NCBI GenBank assembly: GCA_965219495.1
Contig: OZ244777.1
Coordinates: 1,922,001 to 1,986,000, forward strand
DNA: 64,000 nt
Direction of reading: 5' to 3'
From: CAZPXZ01 sp965219495
GTDB taxonomy: Bacteria; Pseudomonadota; Alphaproteobacteria; Rhodobacterales; CAZPXZ01
A program made the translations under genes and the position numbers. A model generated the notes under the pieces. It had not been told where the DNA came from. It saw nothing but the letters and a program-made list of their open reading frames with translations, and searched no databases. The first letter of the stretch is position 1. The number at the start of each line of letters is the position of its first letter. Below are positions 45,600 through 55,068 of this stretch, piece after piece.

Positions 45600-45659
45600 T
45601 TGATCCTCCTTCTCACCACGTTGCCTGAATGGACAACGCGAACTACATACTAAACTACA

Positions 45660-45677
45660 ATACTAGTGCACTGATAC
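45660..45677 (-). promoter_or_regulatory. Possible LacI-family operator
   Basis: An 18-bp imperfect palindrome (ATACTAGTGCACTGATAC) centred on AGTGCACT lies 61 bp upstream of the binding-protein start, where a repressor from 41117-42235 could act. Confidence 0.4.
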
Positions 45678-45929
45678 TTTAGCGCCCAACAGTGTAAGGA
45701 TTTCCTCAGCAAAAGACTAATATCTATTAGGCATGTTCTCTGACACTCCCGGCAAACGCCGCCCAGGAAATAGGATTCTTCGCCATGAATAAGCTTGTCG
45801 GCATTCCCACCGCCGTAGATTGGTTTGCAGCGCAAGATCCGCGGCGCTCGCCCAGGGCTTGCCGAAATTGGAGCAAATGGACTGTGACAGGGTCTGTTGC
45901 GCCCAGATGGAAAGCAAGAATTCCTGACG

Positions 45930-46790
45930 CATCGCCGAAACCCGCAGATCCTAGGAAACCGCTGAGACTTACGGCCGGGATCTCGTCTATACCGACAATG
46001 CTCGTTCCGCGGCCAATAGAATTGCCGAGGTCGATTCGATGATCGCGCAGGGTGTGGATGACACTTTCCTGCCGCCGTGCGAGGAAAATCCGCGCCTCCC
46101 GGCCGTGATTCCCGCCATGGCCGGAGGAGTCCCAGTCGTCCTGGTGGACCGCTCGGCTTTCCTGAACGTGGCCAAACCCGGAGTGGGCTCCGTAACCTTT
46201 ATGGGATCACCTCTTGTTGATGAGGTCCGGCGGGCCAGACGTTCGCTCGCCGACAACTCGGACCGTGCAGAGATCATCATCGAACTCGAAGGCACAACCG
46301 GATCCTCTCCCGCCTACGACTGGATAAATGTCCTCGATGGCCTGATCGGCACGCAACCGGACATGCAGATCGCAGCTTCGCAATCCGGCGATTTCGCCTG
46401 AGACACGGGCCGGCAGGTGATAGAGACTCCGCTTCAGTCCCATCCGGACGTGAATGTGGTGAACGCCCACAATAACGAGTTGGCGATCGGAGCGATACCG
46501 GCGCTCGAAGCCACCAGTCGCGAGCCGGGCATGGACGTTCCTATCGTCTCGATTGACGGGACGCGGGACACGCTTGCAGGCAATCATCGATGAAAATTTG
46601 GGAGTCATGGTTGAAGATTCGCTTTTCTTCGATCCCCTTGCCTGCAAGACCATGTAGGCCTGTGGCGCAGGCGAAGGATTTCCGGCTTGAGTCAAAGTCG
46701 ATGATCGCATTGTCGCGGCGGACAACGCAGCCGACCGCATTGACGAAGCCTACATATTCCTGTCAGTTTTACCGCTATTCGGAAAGCGAG
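45930..46790 (+). pseudogene. YtfQ-like sugar-binding protein, broken
   Basis: The plus strand reads YTDNARSAANRIAEVDSMIA, QGVDDTFLPP, VPVVLVDRSAF, EIIIELEGTTGSSPAYDWIN and QIAASQSGDFA. A TGA at 46399-46401 follows, then in the same frame VNVVNAHNNELAIGAIPALE. After a frameshift, QAIIDENLGVMVEDSLFFDP continues with two more stops. These blocks align in order with YtfQ-type periplasmic proteins. The signal peptide is missing or scrambled. The gene is clearly dead. Confidence 0.65.
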
Positions 46791-46814
46791 CGGGCGCAAC
46801 GCACCGCTTTCCGC

Positions 46815-47040
46815 CTCCATTGGCCGAATGGGACAAGCAGATGGCCGCTCGGAGCAAGCCCTTCCTCGAAATGCGAGGAATCACCAAGACGTTCACGGGC
46901 GTGCCCGCCATTGGGGACGGAAAATTTTCCATTGACCGCGATGAAGTTCATGCCAATTCGGATCGAACGGAGCTGAGAAATCTACTCTGGTCAAGATTCT
47001 GGACGGAGCATATACGCGGAATGCCGGGGAAAGTTGATAC
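46815..47040 (+). pseudogene. YtfR/RbsA-like sugar ABC ATPase, N-terminal fragment
   Basis: FLEMRGITKTFTGVPAIGDG matches the start of sugar-ABC ATPases. After a frameshift, QFGSNGAEKSTLVKILDGAY is a damaged Walker A (the consensus would be GENGAGKST). Similarity ends near 47040. Together with the preceding YtfQ remnant it shows that a second sugar importer was once encoded here. Confidence 0.6.
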
Positions 47041-47564
47041 GGATTCAGGCCAAATGCATACTAGCGAGTTTCCATGTCCTTACTGGCGGCGGCTCCGAAC
47101 GGGCGGGCCTCATACTCGTTTCAGGCTCCAGCGCCGGACATCCGCTGAAACCCACCGACCCGGAACTCTTGGCAATTGCGTCGGTCGGCAGCGACGGAAC
47201 GTTGCTGACCGGGGCGTGGGTTCGATGTCCGCCACCCTGATGGGGGAACTGCTCCTCAGACTGAATTTCAGCATGCAGAATTTCGAGAATGGAAAGGGGC
47301 TGATTTCCTTTTCTGCATATTGGCAGTCGGTGATCCGAGGAATCTGCCTTCTTGCGGTCGTGATTCTGCAGGCGCGAACGTTGCGCCTCTTCGGGCGGCG
47401 CCAGGTAGCACCAGACGGACCGGCTGAGCAATAGCGCTTTTGCCTCGCACCCCCGAGATGATCCTACAGCCATTGCCGATCACGCATTGCCTTCGGGCTG
47501 CATCGACAAATTACACAGGGGCGCAGGCAACGGCGTTTCATCCGGCTGATGATGAGAGAAGGCA
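47041..47564. other. No intact gene
   Basis: Continuation of the decayed transporter zone; a plus-strand frame (DPELLAIASVGSDGTLLTGA) is protein-like but has no recognised family. Confidence 0.35.
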
Positions 47565-48500
47565 ATGAACCCTCAGCCGGACAGCATATGCTGGGTCGCC
47601 GTCGATTGGGGAACTTCGCGCATGCGCGCGTGGGCTATGGACCCAGACTTCCAGATACGGCACCGAACCGATTCCGACAAGGGCGCGGATCGGCTGGTTC
47701 GCACCCAATACGAAACCGCGTTGCTGGAGCTTGTTGGCGGCTGGCTGCCGGCTAACAGAGCCACACCGATAATCGCATGCGGCATGGTCGGCTCACCGCA
47801 TGGCTGGGTGGAAGCCGGTTATGCGGCAATTGACGGCGAGTCCACGACGGAGGCGCGGACAGTCGAAGCACTGACAAACGACCCGCGCCTCCTGGTCCGG
47901 ATTGTTCCGGGACTCAAGCAACTCCATCCCCCGGATGTCATGCGCGGCGAGGAAACCCAGGTTCGAGGATTCGCGGCGGAAAACGAGGATTTTGACGGCG
48001 TCCTGTGCCTACCCGGAACGCATACGAAATGGGTTCGCGTCCGCGCAAGAAGAATTTTGCGATTCCAAACGTTCATGACCGGTGAACTATTTGCGCTTCT
48101 CGCCGGCCAATCCATTCTCCGTCACACGGTAAGCGGCAAGGGCTGGAACGACCGGGCATTCGCGAACGCCGTCAAGGATTCGATGGCGCACCCCGAGTCG
48201 GTAGCGTCGCGGCTGTTTTCACTCCGCTCGGAAGCGCTTCTCGCCGGGCTGTCCGGCGGTACGGCGCGCGCGCGCCTGTCCGGCCTGCTCATCGGCGCCG
48301 AACTGGCTGCCGCCAAAACCTTTTGGCATGGCCGGAATGTTACCGTCGTCGGCGAAAACGGGGTCGCGGAAGCTTACGGGCAAGCCCTGGCCGCCTTGGA
48401 CATCGCCGCCCGGAAGGCCAGTGCCGAGGCTTTGACACTGGCGGGACTCGCCGCCGCCTATCGGTCTTGGATCCAAGACTCTGATCGCACAGACAATTGA
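47565..48500 (+). CDS. dgoK: 2-dehydro-3-deoxygalactonokinase
   Basis: A 311-residue DgoK-type kinase that phosphorylates 2-keto-3-deoxy-galactonate (or gluconate) to the 6-phosphate. Diagnostic blocks: VAVDWGTSRMRAWAMD (phosphate-binding), MVGSPHGWVEAGY, VLCLPGTHTKWVRV and FMTGELFALLAG. AGAGAAGG sits before ATG 47565. The usual partner, the KDPGal aldolase gene, is absent; the next intact genes are edd and eda, whose aldolase might take over. Confidence 0.93.
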   Translation: MNPQPDSICWVAVDWGTSRMRAWAMDPDFQIRHRTDSDKGADRLVRTQYETALLELVGGWLPANRATPIIACGMVGSPHGWVEAGYAAIDGESTTEARTVEALTNDPRLLVRIVPGLKQLHPPDVMRGEETQVRGFAAENEDFDGVLCLPGTHTKWVRVRARRILRFQTFMTGELFALLAGQSILRHTVSGKGWNDRAFANAVKDSMAHPESVASRLFSLRSEALLAGLSGGTARARLSGLLIGAELAAAKTFWHGRNVTVVGENGVAEAYGQALAALDIAARKASAEALTLAGLAAAYRSWIQDSDRTDN

Positions 48501-49228
48501 TCGTTTCGAGATCTGCCATCGGCAAAGCGGTTAGTCCTACTTCGGAAGCGGCGCCATCGTGACCTTGGCGTATCGAGCGGAGTTTCCCCCGACCGAAACG
48601 GCGTTTCAGTCGACTCCCAACGAGAGCGCGAAAGGAACGCATCCCTCCGAGGAGGTATCGGCGGCCCATTCCGGTCGCAATTTCAGCCCCACCGTAAATA
48701 GTCGCCATGCCGGATTCGCAATCGTACACAATTCAGATTCCGGCAAACACGTCGGCCGGGCCAAGCGTTGCGTTCACGCGAAGTTCAAGAGCGTCCCGAT
48801 ATGTTTCCCGGTGTTGAAGGTCCTCGGATATTTCGCAATTGCGGACAGCGACGGGTTCTCCGCAGGACATGTGCAGAGATCTCGGCCCGCGCTCGCTTTT
48901 TTAGGCGTATATGGTATCACGGTCCGCTTTGAGGCATTCCTCTCGAGGGCAAGATCGCAACTGCCGAAGCTGAAGGTTCGATCCGCCATACGTGCATGCC
49001 ACGAACCACCTTCGCCGCTGCTGTCCACCCGGTCAGTCCGGAACGTTGCGGACCAAGTTTCCGAACGCCAGAATGACTCTTGTCCCGGAAAGCCTTTGAA
49101 CGCTTCGCAGCCGAATTTGCGCGATCGCAAGTTATGATCGGATTCGCGTGGGCGAAAGCAGGTGGCCTCGGACATTCGCTTCACGGAAACAGGCATCCCG
49201 GCGGGACCGCCAAATCAGGAAGAACACC
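48501..49228. other. 0.7-kb region without a supported gene
   Basis: Open frames on both strands (for example plus 48559-49137) lack conserved patterns. The region may contain a decayed sugar-acid gene and the promoter of the edd operon. Confidence 0.35.
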
Positions 49229-51046
49229 ATGACGGAACTGCATGATCGAATCGGAACGATTACCGAGCGCATACAGTCGCGAAGCCGGGATTGCCGCAGC
49301 CGGTACCTGGAGCAAATTCGGCTCGAAGCACAGGAAGGATTAGTCCGCGGCGGGCTCTCCTGTTCCAATCTCGCGCACGGGTTCGCTGCATGCGCTCCAT
49401 CGGAAAAGGAGGCGCTCGCCGGGGAGCAGGTACCCAATCTCGGCATCATCACCGCCTACAATGACATGCTTTCCGCCCATCAGCCGTTCGCGAAATTCCC
49501 CGAATTGATCAAGGAGCGAGCGCGCGAACTCGGAGGCGTGGCGCAGGTCGCAGGCGGAGTGCCGGCAATGTGCGACGGTGTGACGCAAGGGCGCGTGGGC
49601 ATGGAACTGTCGCTCTTCTCGCGGGATGTGATCGCCATGTCGACAGCGGTTGGCCTCTCCCACCGCATGTTCGATTCTGCCGTGTTTCTCGGGGTCTGCG
49701 ACAAGATCGTCCCAGGACAACTGATTGGCGCGCTCTCCTTCGGCAGCCTTCCCGCAGTCTTCATTCCAGCAGGACCGATGCCCTCCGGCATATCCAATGT
49801 GGAGAAGATCAAGACGCGCCAACTGTTTCTCGAAGGAAAAGCCGGACGCAAGGAACTTCTGCAGTCGGAAGCCGCCGCATACCATGCGCCTGGCACTTGC
49901 ACCTTTTACGGAACCGCAAATTCCAACCAGATGCTCATGGAACTGATGGGATTGCATGTGCCAGGCTCAAGTTTTGCGAATCCGAACACGCCGCTCCGCG
50001 ACGCGCTCACGCGCCTGGCCGTTTCGAGAGCGTTGGCAATTACCGCGCTCGGCAACGAATACACCCCGGTGGGAAAAGTGATCAACGAACGGGCGATCGT
50101 GAATGGAGTGGTCGGGTTGCACGCTACGGGAGGCTCCACCAATCACACGCTGCACTTGGTGGCAATCGCAAGAGCGGCGGGCATCGATCTCAGATGGGAT
50201 GATTTTGCGGACCTTTCTGAGGTGGTGCCGCTTCTTGCGCGTGTCTATCCCAACGGCATCGCGGACGTGAACCGGTTCAGGGATGCGGGCAGCATCGGCT
50301 TCCTGGTCCAGGAGCTGCTGAACGCCGGGCTCGTGCATGAAAACGTCACGACCATATGGGGAACCGGACTGGGCGGTTATGCGATGGAAGCGGATCTGGA
50401 CGCGCAAGGAACCCTGCAGCTCGCCCCGGCGCGAGAGGATAGCGGGGATAAATCCGTGCTGGCATCGGCAAGACGGCCGTTTCGCGCAGACGGCGGGTTG
50501 AAGCTCCTGGACGGCAATCTCGGCCGTGCTGTCATCAAGGTCTCCTCCGTGCCGCCAGACCGCCAGGTGATCGAGGCGCCGGCGCGGGTGTTTCATTCGC
50601 AGGCATCATTCAATCTGGCGTTTGAGGAAGGAACGCTCGATCAGGATGTCGTCGCAATTGTCCGCTTTCAGGGTCCACGCGCCAACGGCATGCCCGAGTT
50701 GCACGGGCTCACCCCGGCGCTGGGCGTCTTGCAAGATCGTGGATATCGCGTCGCGCTCGTAACCGATGGTCGCATGTCTGGTGCGTCTGGACGGGTTCCC
50801 GCGGCGATTCATGTAACTCCGGAAGCGGTAGGCGGTGGCGCGATTTCGCGCTTGCAGGATGGCGACATTATCCGGCTCGATGCAGGCGCCGGAACGCTGC
50901 AGGCTTGCGTCAGTTCTTCGGAATGGGATTCACGCGAACCGGCAAGGGAGAACCTTGCTGCCAACGAAGCAGGCTACGGACGCGAACTCTTCGCGCAAAT
51001 GCGGATGACCGCGGGTCCTGCCGACCAAGGCGCTTGTGCCTACTGA
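49229..51046 (+). CDS. edd: 6-phosphogluconate dehydratase
   Basis: A 605-residue iron-sulfur dehydratase converting 6-phosphogluconate to KDPG. Conserved blocks: NLGIITAYNDMLSAHQPFA, GGVPAMCDGVTQGRVGMELS, SLPAVFIPAGPMPSG, GTCTFYGTANSNQM and LVTDGRMSGASGRVPAAIH; the Cys residues in these blocks bind the cluster. ATG 49229 (MTELHDRIG) has AGGAAGA upstream; the frame is open 27 codons further. It is followed by eda with a one-base overlap. Confidence 0.96.
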   Translation: MTELHDRIGTITERIQSRSRDCRSRYLEQIRLEAQEGLVRGGLSCSNLAHGFAACAPSEKEALAGEQVPNLGIITAYNDMLSAHQPFAKFPELIKERARELGGVAQVAGGVPAMCDGVTQGRVGMELSLFSRDVIAMSTAVGLSHRMFDSAVFLGVCDKIVPGQLIGALSFGSLPAVFIPAGPMPSGISNVEKIKTRQLFLEGKAGRKELLQSEAAAYHAPGTCTFYGTANSNQMLMELMGLHVPGSSFANPNTPLRDALTRLAVSRALAITALGNEYTPVGKVINERAIVNGVVGLHATGGSTNHTLHLVAIARAAGIDLRWDDFADLSEVVPLLARVYPNGIADVNRFRDAGSIGFLVQELLNAGLVHENVTTIWGTGLGGYAMEADLDAQGTLQLAPAREDSGDKSVLASARRPFRADGGLKLLDGNLGRAVIKVSSVPPDRQVIEAPARVFHSQASFNLAFEEGTLDQDVVAIVRFQGPRANGMPELHGLTPALGVLQDRGYRVALVTDGRMSGASGRVPAAIHVTPEAVGGGAISRLQDGDIIRLDAGAGTLQACVSSSEWDSREPARENLAANEAGYGRELFAQMRMTAGPADQGACAY

Positions 51047-51702
51047 TGATGGCGGCCGCGTCCACCGCCGAAGCAATGAACCGGGTGCTGAATTCGGCGC
51101 CCGTCATACCGGTCCTCACGATAGAGGATGCCAGTGTTGTAGAGCCGCTCGTCACCGCGCTGGTCGAGGGTGGCCTCGGCGCTGTGGAGATTACACTCCG
51201 CACACCGTCTGCGCTCGCCGCAATCCGCGCCGCTTCCCGAATCGAACCGGCGATTATCGGCGCTGGAACCGTTCGCACGGCTGAACAGGTTCGCGCCGCC
51301 GCCGGAGAGGGCGCCAAGTTTCTCGTTTCTCCGGGAGCAACCGATGCGCTGCTTGATGCCGTCGAACGGGTTGAGATCCCGTTCCTGCCGGGCGCAGAAA
51401 CGATCAGCGAGACGATGCGACTGACCGAAAGGGATTATTGGCGGCAGAAGTTCTTCCCGGCGGATAGCGCGGGCGGCATCGGTTTCCTGCAGTCCGTTCG
51501 CGCAGTGCTTCCCGAGGTCCGGTTTTGTCCGACGGGCGGCATAACCGAGGCCAACGCGGGGGAATACCTTGCGGAGCCCAACGTTGCCTGTGTCGGCGGT
51601 TCCTGGGTCGCGCCAGCTTCGATGATCGAGGACCGCAACTGGAAAGGCATACGAAACCGGGCGGAGCGGGCTGCAAATTTCGCCCGGAGCAGCCGAGCAT
51701 GA
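51046..51702 (+). CDS. eda: KDPG aldolase
   Basis: A 218-residue class I aldolase that splits KDPG into pyruvate and glyceraldehyde-3-phosphate. Glu49/Arg52 (VEITLRT) and Lys135 (RQKFFPADSAGG, the Schiff-base lysine) are in place, and RFCPTGGITEANAGEYL is the phosphate-binding strand. ATG 51046 shares one base with the edd stop; a second ATG follows directly. The stop overlaps the pgi start, so edd, eda and pgi are translated as one unit. Confidence 0.96.
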   Translation: MMAAASTAEAMNRVLNSAPVIPVLTIEDASVVEPLVTALVEGGLGAVEITLRTPSALAAIRAASRIEPAIIGAGTVRTAEQVRAAAGEGAKFLVSPGATDALLDAVERVEIPFLPGAETISETMRLTERDYWRQKFFPADSAGGIGFLQSVRAVLPEVRFCPTGGITEANAGEYLAEPNVACVGGSWVAPASMIEDRNWKGIRNRAERAANFARSSRA

Positions 51703-53321
51703 ATTCTTCGGTCAACGAAGCACGCGAAGCGCTTCGAAAGCACGCGGAGGAACTCGCTACAGTTCGGATAGAAGACCTCTTCGACGCAGACCCCGATCGT
51801 TTCGAGTCCCTTTGTGTTCATCATGACGGCATCCTTCTCGATTGCACCCGAAATCGATGGACGGCGGAAACGCTTGAACGACTCATCCGCTTGGTGCGCG
51901 CCGGCGGCTTGGCGGAAGCCCGAGAAGCGATGTTCCGGGGAGAGCCCGTAAACATAACCGAGTGCCGACCGGCCTTGCACACGTCGCTCCGCCATCCCTG
52001 TGGCGGAGAAACCGGTGCAGCGAAGCTAATCGTTGATGCGCGGGAACGAATGCTCCATTTCGCGGAAGCGGTGCGCTCGGGCCTAGTTGCCGCTTCCGAC
52101 GGAAAGCCCTTTACGCATGTAGTCAATCTTGGAATCGGGGGGTCGGGACTGGGTCCTGAAATGGCCCTTCGCGCATTTGCGCCCTGGCATGACGGGCCTG
52201 CCGTGCATGCGCTCTCCAATGTCGACGGGGGCGCGGTCGCCGATACGCTTGCTCGTCTCATCCCAAACCGGACCCTGGTGATCGTAGCGTCCAAGACCTT
52301 CACCACGCTGGAGACCCTGACGAACGCAGCGACAATCAGATCCTGGCTTTCCGACGCAGTCGGCGAATCCAATGTCCCGATGCACTTTGCCGCTACCACG
52401 GCGGCGCCGGACCGGGCACGCGCGTGGGGTGTTGGCGAGGAACGGATATTCCAGTTTGGCGAATGGGTTGGGGGCCGGACTTCTCTCTGGTCGTCAGTCG
52501 GACTGCCGGTTGCCATTGCCGTGGGAAGCATTGAGTTCCGGAATTTCCTCTCGGGCGGCCATCAAATGGACGAACATTTCCGGGTTGCGCCTTTGGAAAG
52601 AAACCTTCCTGTCGCACTGGCGATGATCGGTATCTGGAACCGGGAATTCCTGGGATATCCAGCGCTCGCAATTCTTCCTTATGACCAGCGCCTCGCGCGC
52701 TTTCCGGCCTATCTCCAGCAATTGTTCATGGAATCGAACGGAAAGTCGGTTACGGCGGATGGCCATCCGGTCCGCACGCCGACTGCGCCACTGGTGTGGG
52801 GCGAACCAGGAACGGAAGCGCAGCACAGCTTCTTCCAATTCCTGCACCAGGGGACGGACCCCGTGCCCTGCGAGTTTCTGGTCGCCCGGTCCGGCATTGA
52901 GCCCCTTTTCACCCGCCATCACGACATTTTGCTCGCCAATTGCCTTGCCCAGTGCGAAGCTCTCATGCGCGGCCGAAGCGCCGAAGCCACACGCGAGCAA
53001 TTGATCGAAGCGGGAATGGCTCCCGAGGAAGCCAGGAACATTGCGTTTCACAAGTCCTTTCCTGGAAACCGGCCTTCCACCTTGATTGCCTATCGCAGGC
53101 TCGATCCATACACGCTCGGTCGGCTGGTCGCTCTATATGAACACCGGGTGTTTGCGGAAGCCGTGCTCTGGGGAATCAATCCCTTCGATCAGATGGGCGT
53201 GGAACTCGGCAAGGAACTCGCGGACTCCCTGCTGCCAATTGTGGTAGGGCGAAGTTCCGCGAGTGATTCGCCAGGATCGATTTCGGGAACGTTCCGGCAG
53301 TTCGATCGATTTCTTGCCTAA
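51699..53321 (+). CDS. pgi: Glucose-6-phosphate isomerase
   Basis: A 540-residue enzyme interconverting glucose- and fructose-6-phosphate. VVNLGIGGSGLGPEMA, SKTFTTLETLTNA, GGRTSLWSSVGLP and FPGNRPSTLIAYRRL are standard. INPFDQMGVELGKELA carries a Met where most enzymes have Trp (DQWGVELGK). ATG 51699 overlaps the eda stop (ATGA). With edd and eda it completes a cyclic Entner-Doudoroff route that returns fructose-6-phosphate to zwf, encoded about 33 kb away. Confidence 0.96.
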   Translation: MNSSVNEAREALRKHAEELATVRIEDLFDADPDRFESLCVHHDGILLDCTRNRWTAETLERLIRLVRAGGLAEAREAMFRGEPVNITECRPALHTSLRHPCGGETGAAKLIVDARERMLHFAEAVRSGLVAASDGKPFTHVVNLGIGGSGLGPEMALRAFAPWHDGPAVHALSNVDGGAVADTLARLIPNRTLVIVASKTFTTLETLTNAATIRSWLSDAVGESNVPMHFAATTAAPDRARAWGVGEERIFQFGEWVGGRTSLWSSVGLPVAIAVGSIEFRNFLSGGHQMDEHFRVAPLERNLPVALAMIGIWNREFLGYPALAILPYDQRLARFPAYLQQLFMESNGKSVTADGHPVRTPTAPLVWGEPGTEAQHSFFQFLHQGTDPVPCEFLVARSGIEPLFTRHHDILLANCLAQCEALMRGRSAEATREQLIEAGMAPEEARNIAFHKSFPGNRPSTLIAYRRLDPYTLGRLVALYEHRVFAEAVLWGINPFDQMGVELGKELADSLLPIVVGRSSASDSPGSISGTFRQFDRFLA

Positions 53322-53980
53322 AGCCCCTGTTCGCCGCCACTGCTGGAACGTACTGAGACCCAAGACACCTGTCCGCGCACTACGATGCGTAGCGACACAG
53401 TTACCTTGGTTCAAGTCTCGCGTTTGACTCTCCGGCATCCCTCGAAAGGATGAGTCATCTCCTGCCTAGCTCTTCACTTTTCCCGTTTGCAATTCAGCGG
53501 CCTCGCCACCCGCTTCTCCGCGTACTTTCGCCATGTCATGCCAAGTTTGCGCTTGGATAAACAAGAACCGTCTCATTTCCGACTGAATGCCAACTCCGCC
53601 ATGCGTCGCCCTATTTCCTGTTGCGCCATGACCTGCAAATTCCAGCTCCAGATCTGCGCCGTGAACAACGACTTAAGTACTGAACTTTCCAAGAACCTGG
53701 AACCCCTGCGCACCCCAAAAGCAGACACTTTCACCGCTTTCAAAAATCATGGATTCAATTGGTAGCGCGATGGCCTGGCCTCTATCCCACTTCACCGAAT
53801 TGTGAACCCGATACCATACATTTTGTCCGCACGATCCTATTGGTCTTGCTTCAATTTCTTCCAGGATCTCCGCGTTGCATTGCGGTGTTTCACGCGCCAT
53901 TCATCCAACTGCATTAGCGCTTCTCCAATGCAAGCATCGAAAGATACTATTCCCTTCCTGAAACGGCCGGAACGCGACTT
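53322..53980. other. No intact gene; small minus-strand frames
   Basis: A minus-strand frame at 53673-53900 (75 codons, MARETPQCNAEILEEIEARP) looks protein-like but is unrecognised, and follows the broken Fic gene on the same strand. It could be a remnant of the same locus. Confidence 0.3.
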
Positions 53981-54829
53981 CTATAGAACGGACTTTTGCC
54001 ATCTATTTAGACCGGTAATCATGCTGTCGTCCAGCCAATTCCTGAATCTGCCGCTTATTTGATCGAGATCTTCCTTATAGTTTATTTGGAATAGGTCGTC
54101 AGACAAAGCGGTTGCCGATGTAACTTCGCGCTCTCCGTCTTCCGTATTCACGCGTTGAAACCATGTGGCCGTACAGGCGAGTTTTCCACGAAATTCATGA
54201 CCGATGCCGTGAAACGATATCAAGATTTCACCGTGACCATCCGTCTTCAGTACGATTCTGACCCATGATCGATACGTACTGGTATTTGCAAGATAATTGA
54301 GCGTTTTTGCTGTTTCGACAATTTGCCGGTGGAAATAGTGACTTTTCGTTTGGTGATCCGCCGCACCATCGACAAAGAAGACACTCTTCTCTACCGCTGG
54401 TTCAGTCTGGCTTTCCAGCGTGTGAACAAGTTTCTCCAAGCTATCCTTTGCCTCAATCCTTAAAGCCTCCGCTTTATCTTTGGCAGTTTCCCATTCTTTC
54501 TTCAAAGCGTCCTTGCGGCGCGCCAGTTCTTTGCCAGTCCTGACAATTATCTCCTCCGCACGATTCTCTTGAAGCACATCTCTCGCAAGTCCTAACGCAA
54601 GAACAAACTGCTCCTTTTGCAACGCGGCAAAAAGAGCAATCAGTTCATCAAGCTTTCCATGGTCTGCTGCTTCGAGAGTCGCCATGTATCTATCTCGGTC
54701 GCTGTATTTAATGACCAAAGGAAACCAGCGTTCCTTGAGAAAAACCAGGGTTGCGAGTGCCCGGGCAACGCGTCCGTTTCCGTCGTGAACTGGCCCTACC
54801 GAATTCCCAGTCGGGATCCTCCAGTGCAA
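53981..54829 (-). pseudogene. Fic-family AMP-transferase, N-terminally truncated
   Basis: The frame begins with a doubtful TTG 6 bases after an in-frame TAG and reads HWRIPTGNSVGPVHDGNGRV. The Fic motif is HPFx(D/E)GNGRxxR; the DGNGRVAR half is intact but the HPF with the catalytic His is replaced, and the preceding half of the domain is missing. After ATLVFLKERWFPLVIKYSDR comes a long charged coiled coil (KELARRKDALKKEWETAKDK) and a folded C-terminal domain. Intact relatives transfer AMP to target proteins; this one should be inactive. Confidence 0.6.
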
Positions 54830-54883
54830 ATCAAACTAGGGGACAGGCTAATTCATTACGGGGCCGAGCGCAAGCCAAAAAAG

Positions 54884-54908
54884 AAAGCCGTCCTTGCAAG
54901 ACGGCTTT
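54884..54908. terminator. Bidirectional hairpin terminator
   Basis: A 9-bp stem AAAGCCGTC/GACGGCTTT with a 7-base loop; A-rich on the left and T-ending on the right, so it can act on both strands. It lies between the Fic remnant and repC. Confidence 0.6.
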
Positions 54909-55068
54909 CCCAAGAAATCGAGCTGACCACACTCGGACACAGCAGAACGAGGAAGCAAGCAACCCAATCCGTAAATCTTGGTTGGATGTATCGCAACTCT
55001 TCCTCCCTGTCAAGTCCGAGTGGCGCGGTCGATTCGATTCGACTCGCGTCGCCCGGGCCTGACGGAAC

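Noticed and set aside
48559..49137. 192-codon plus-strand ORF before edd
   Set aside because: No conserved pattern, no ribosome site, and an overlapping minus-strand frame of similar length; treated as non-coding or decayed.
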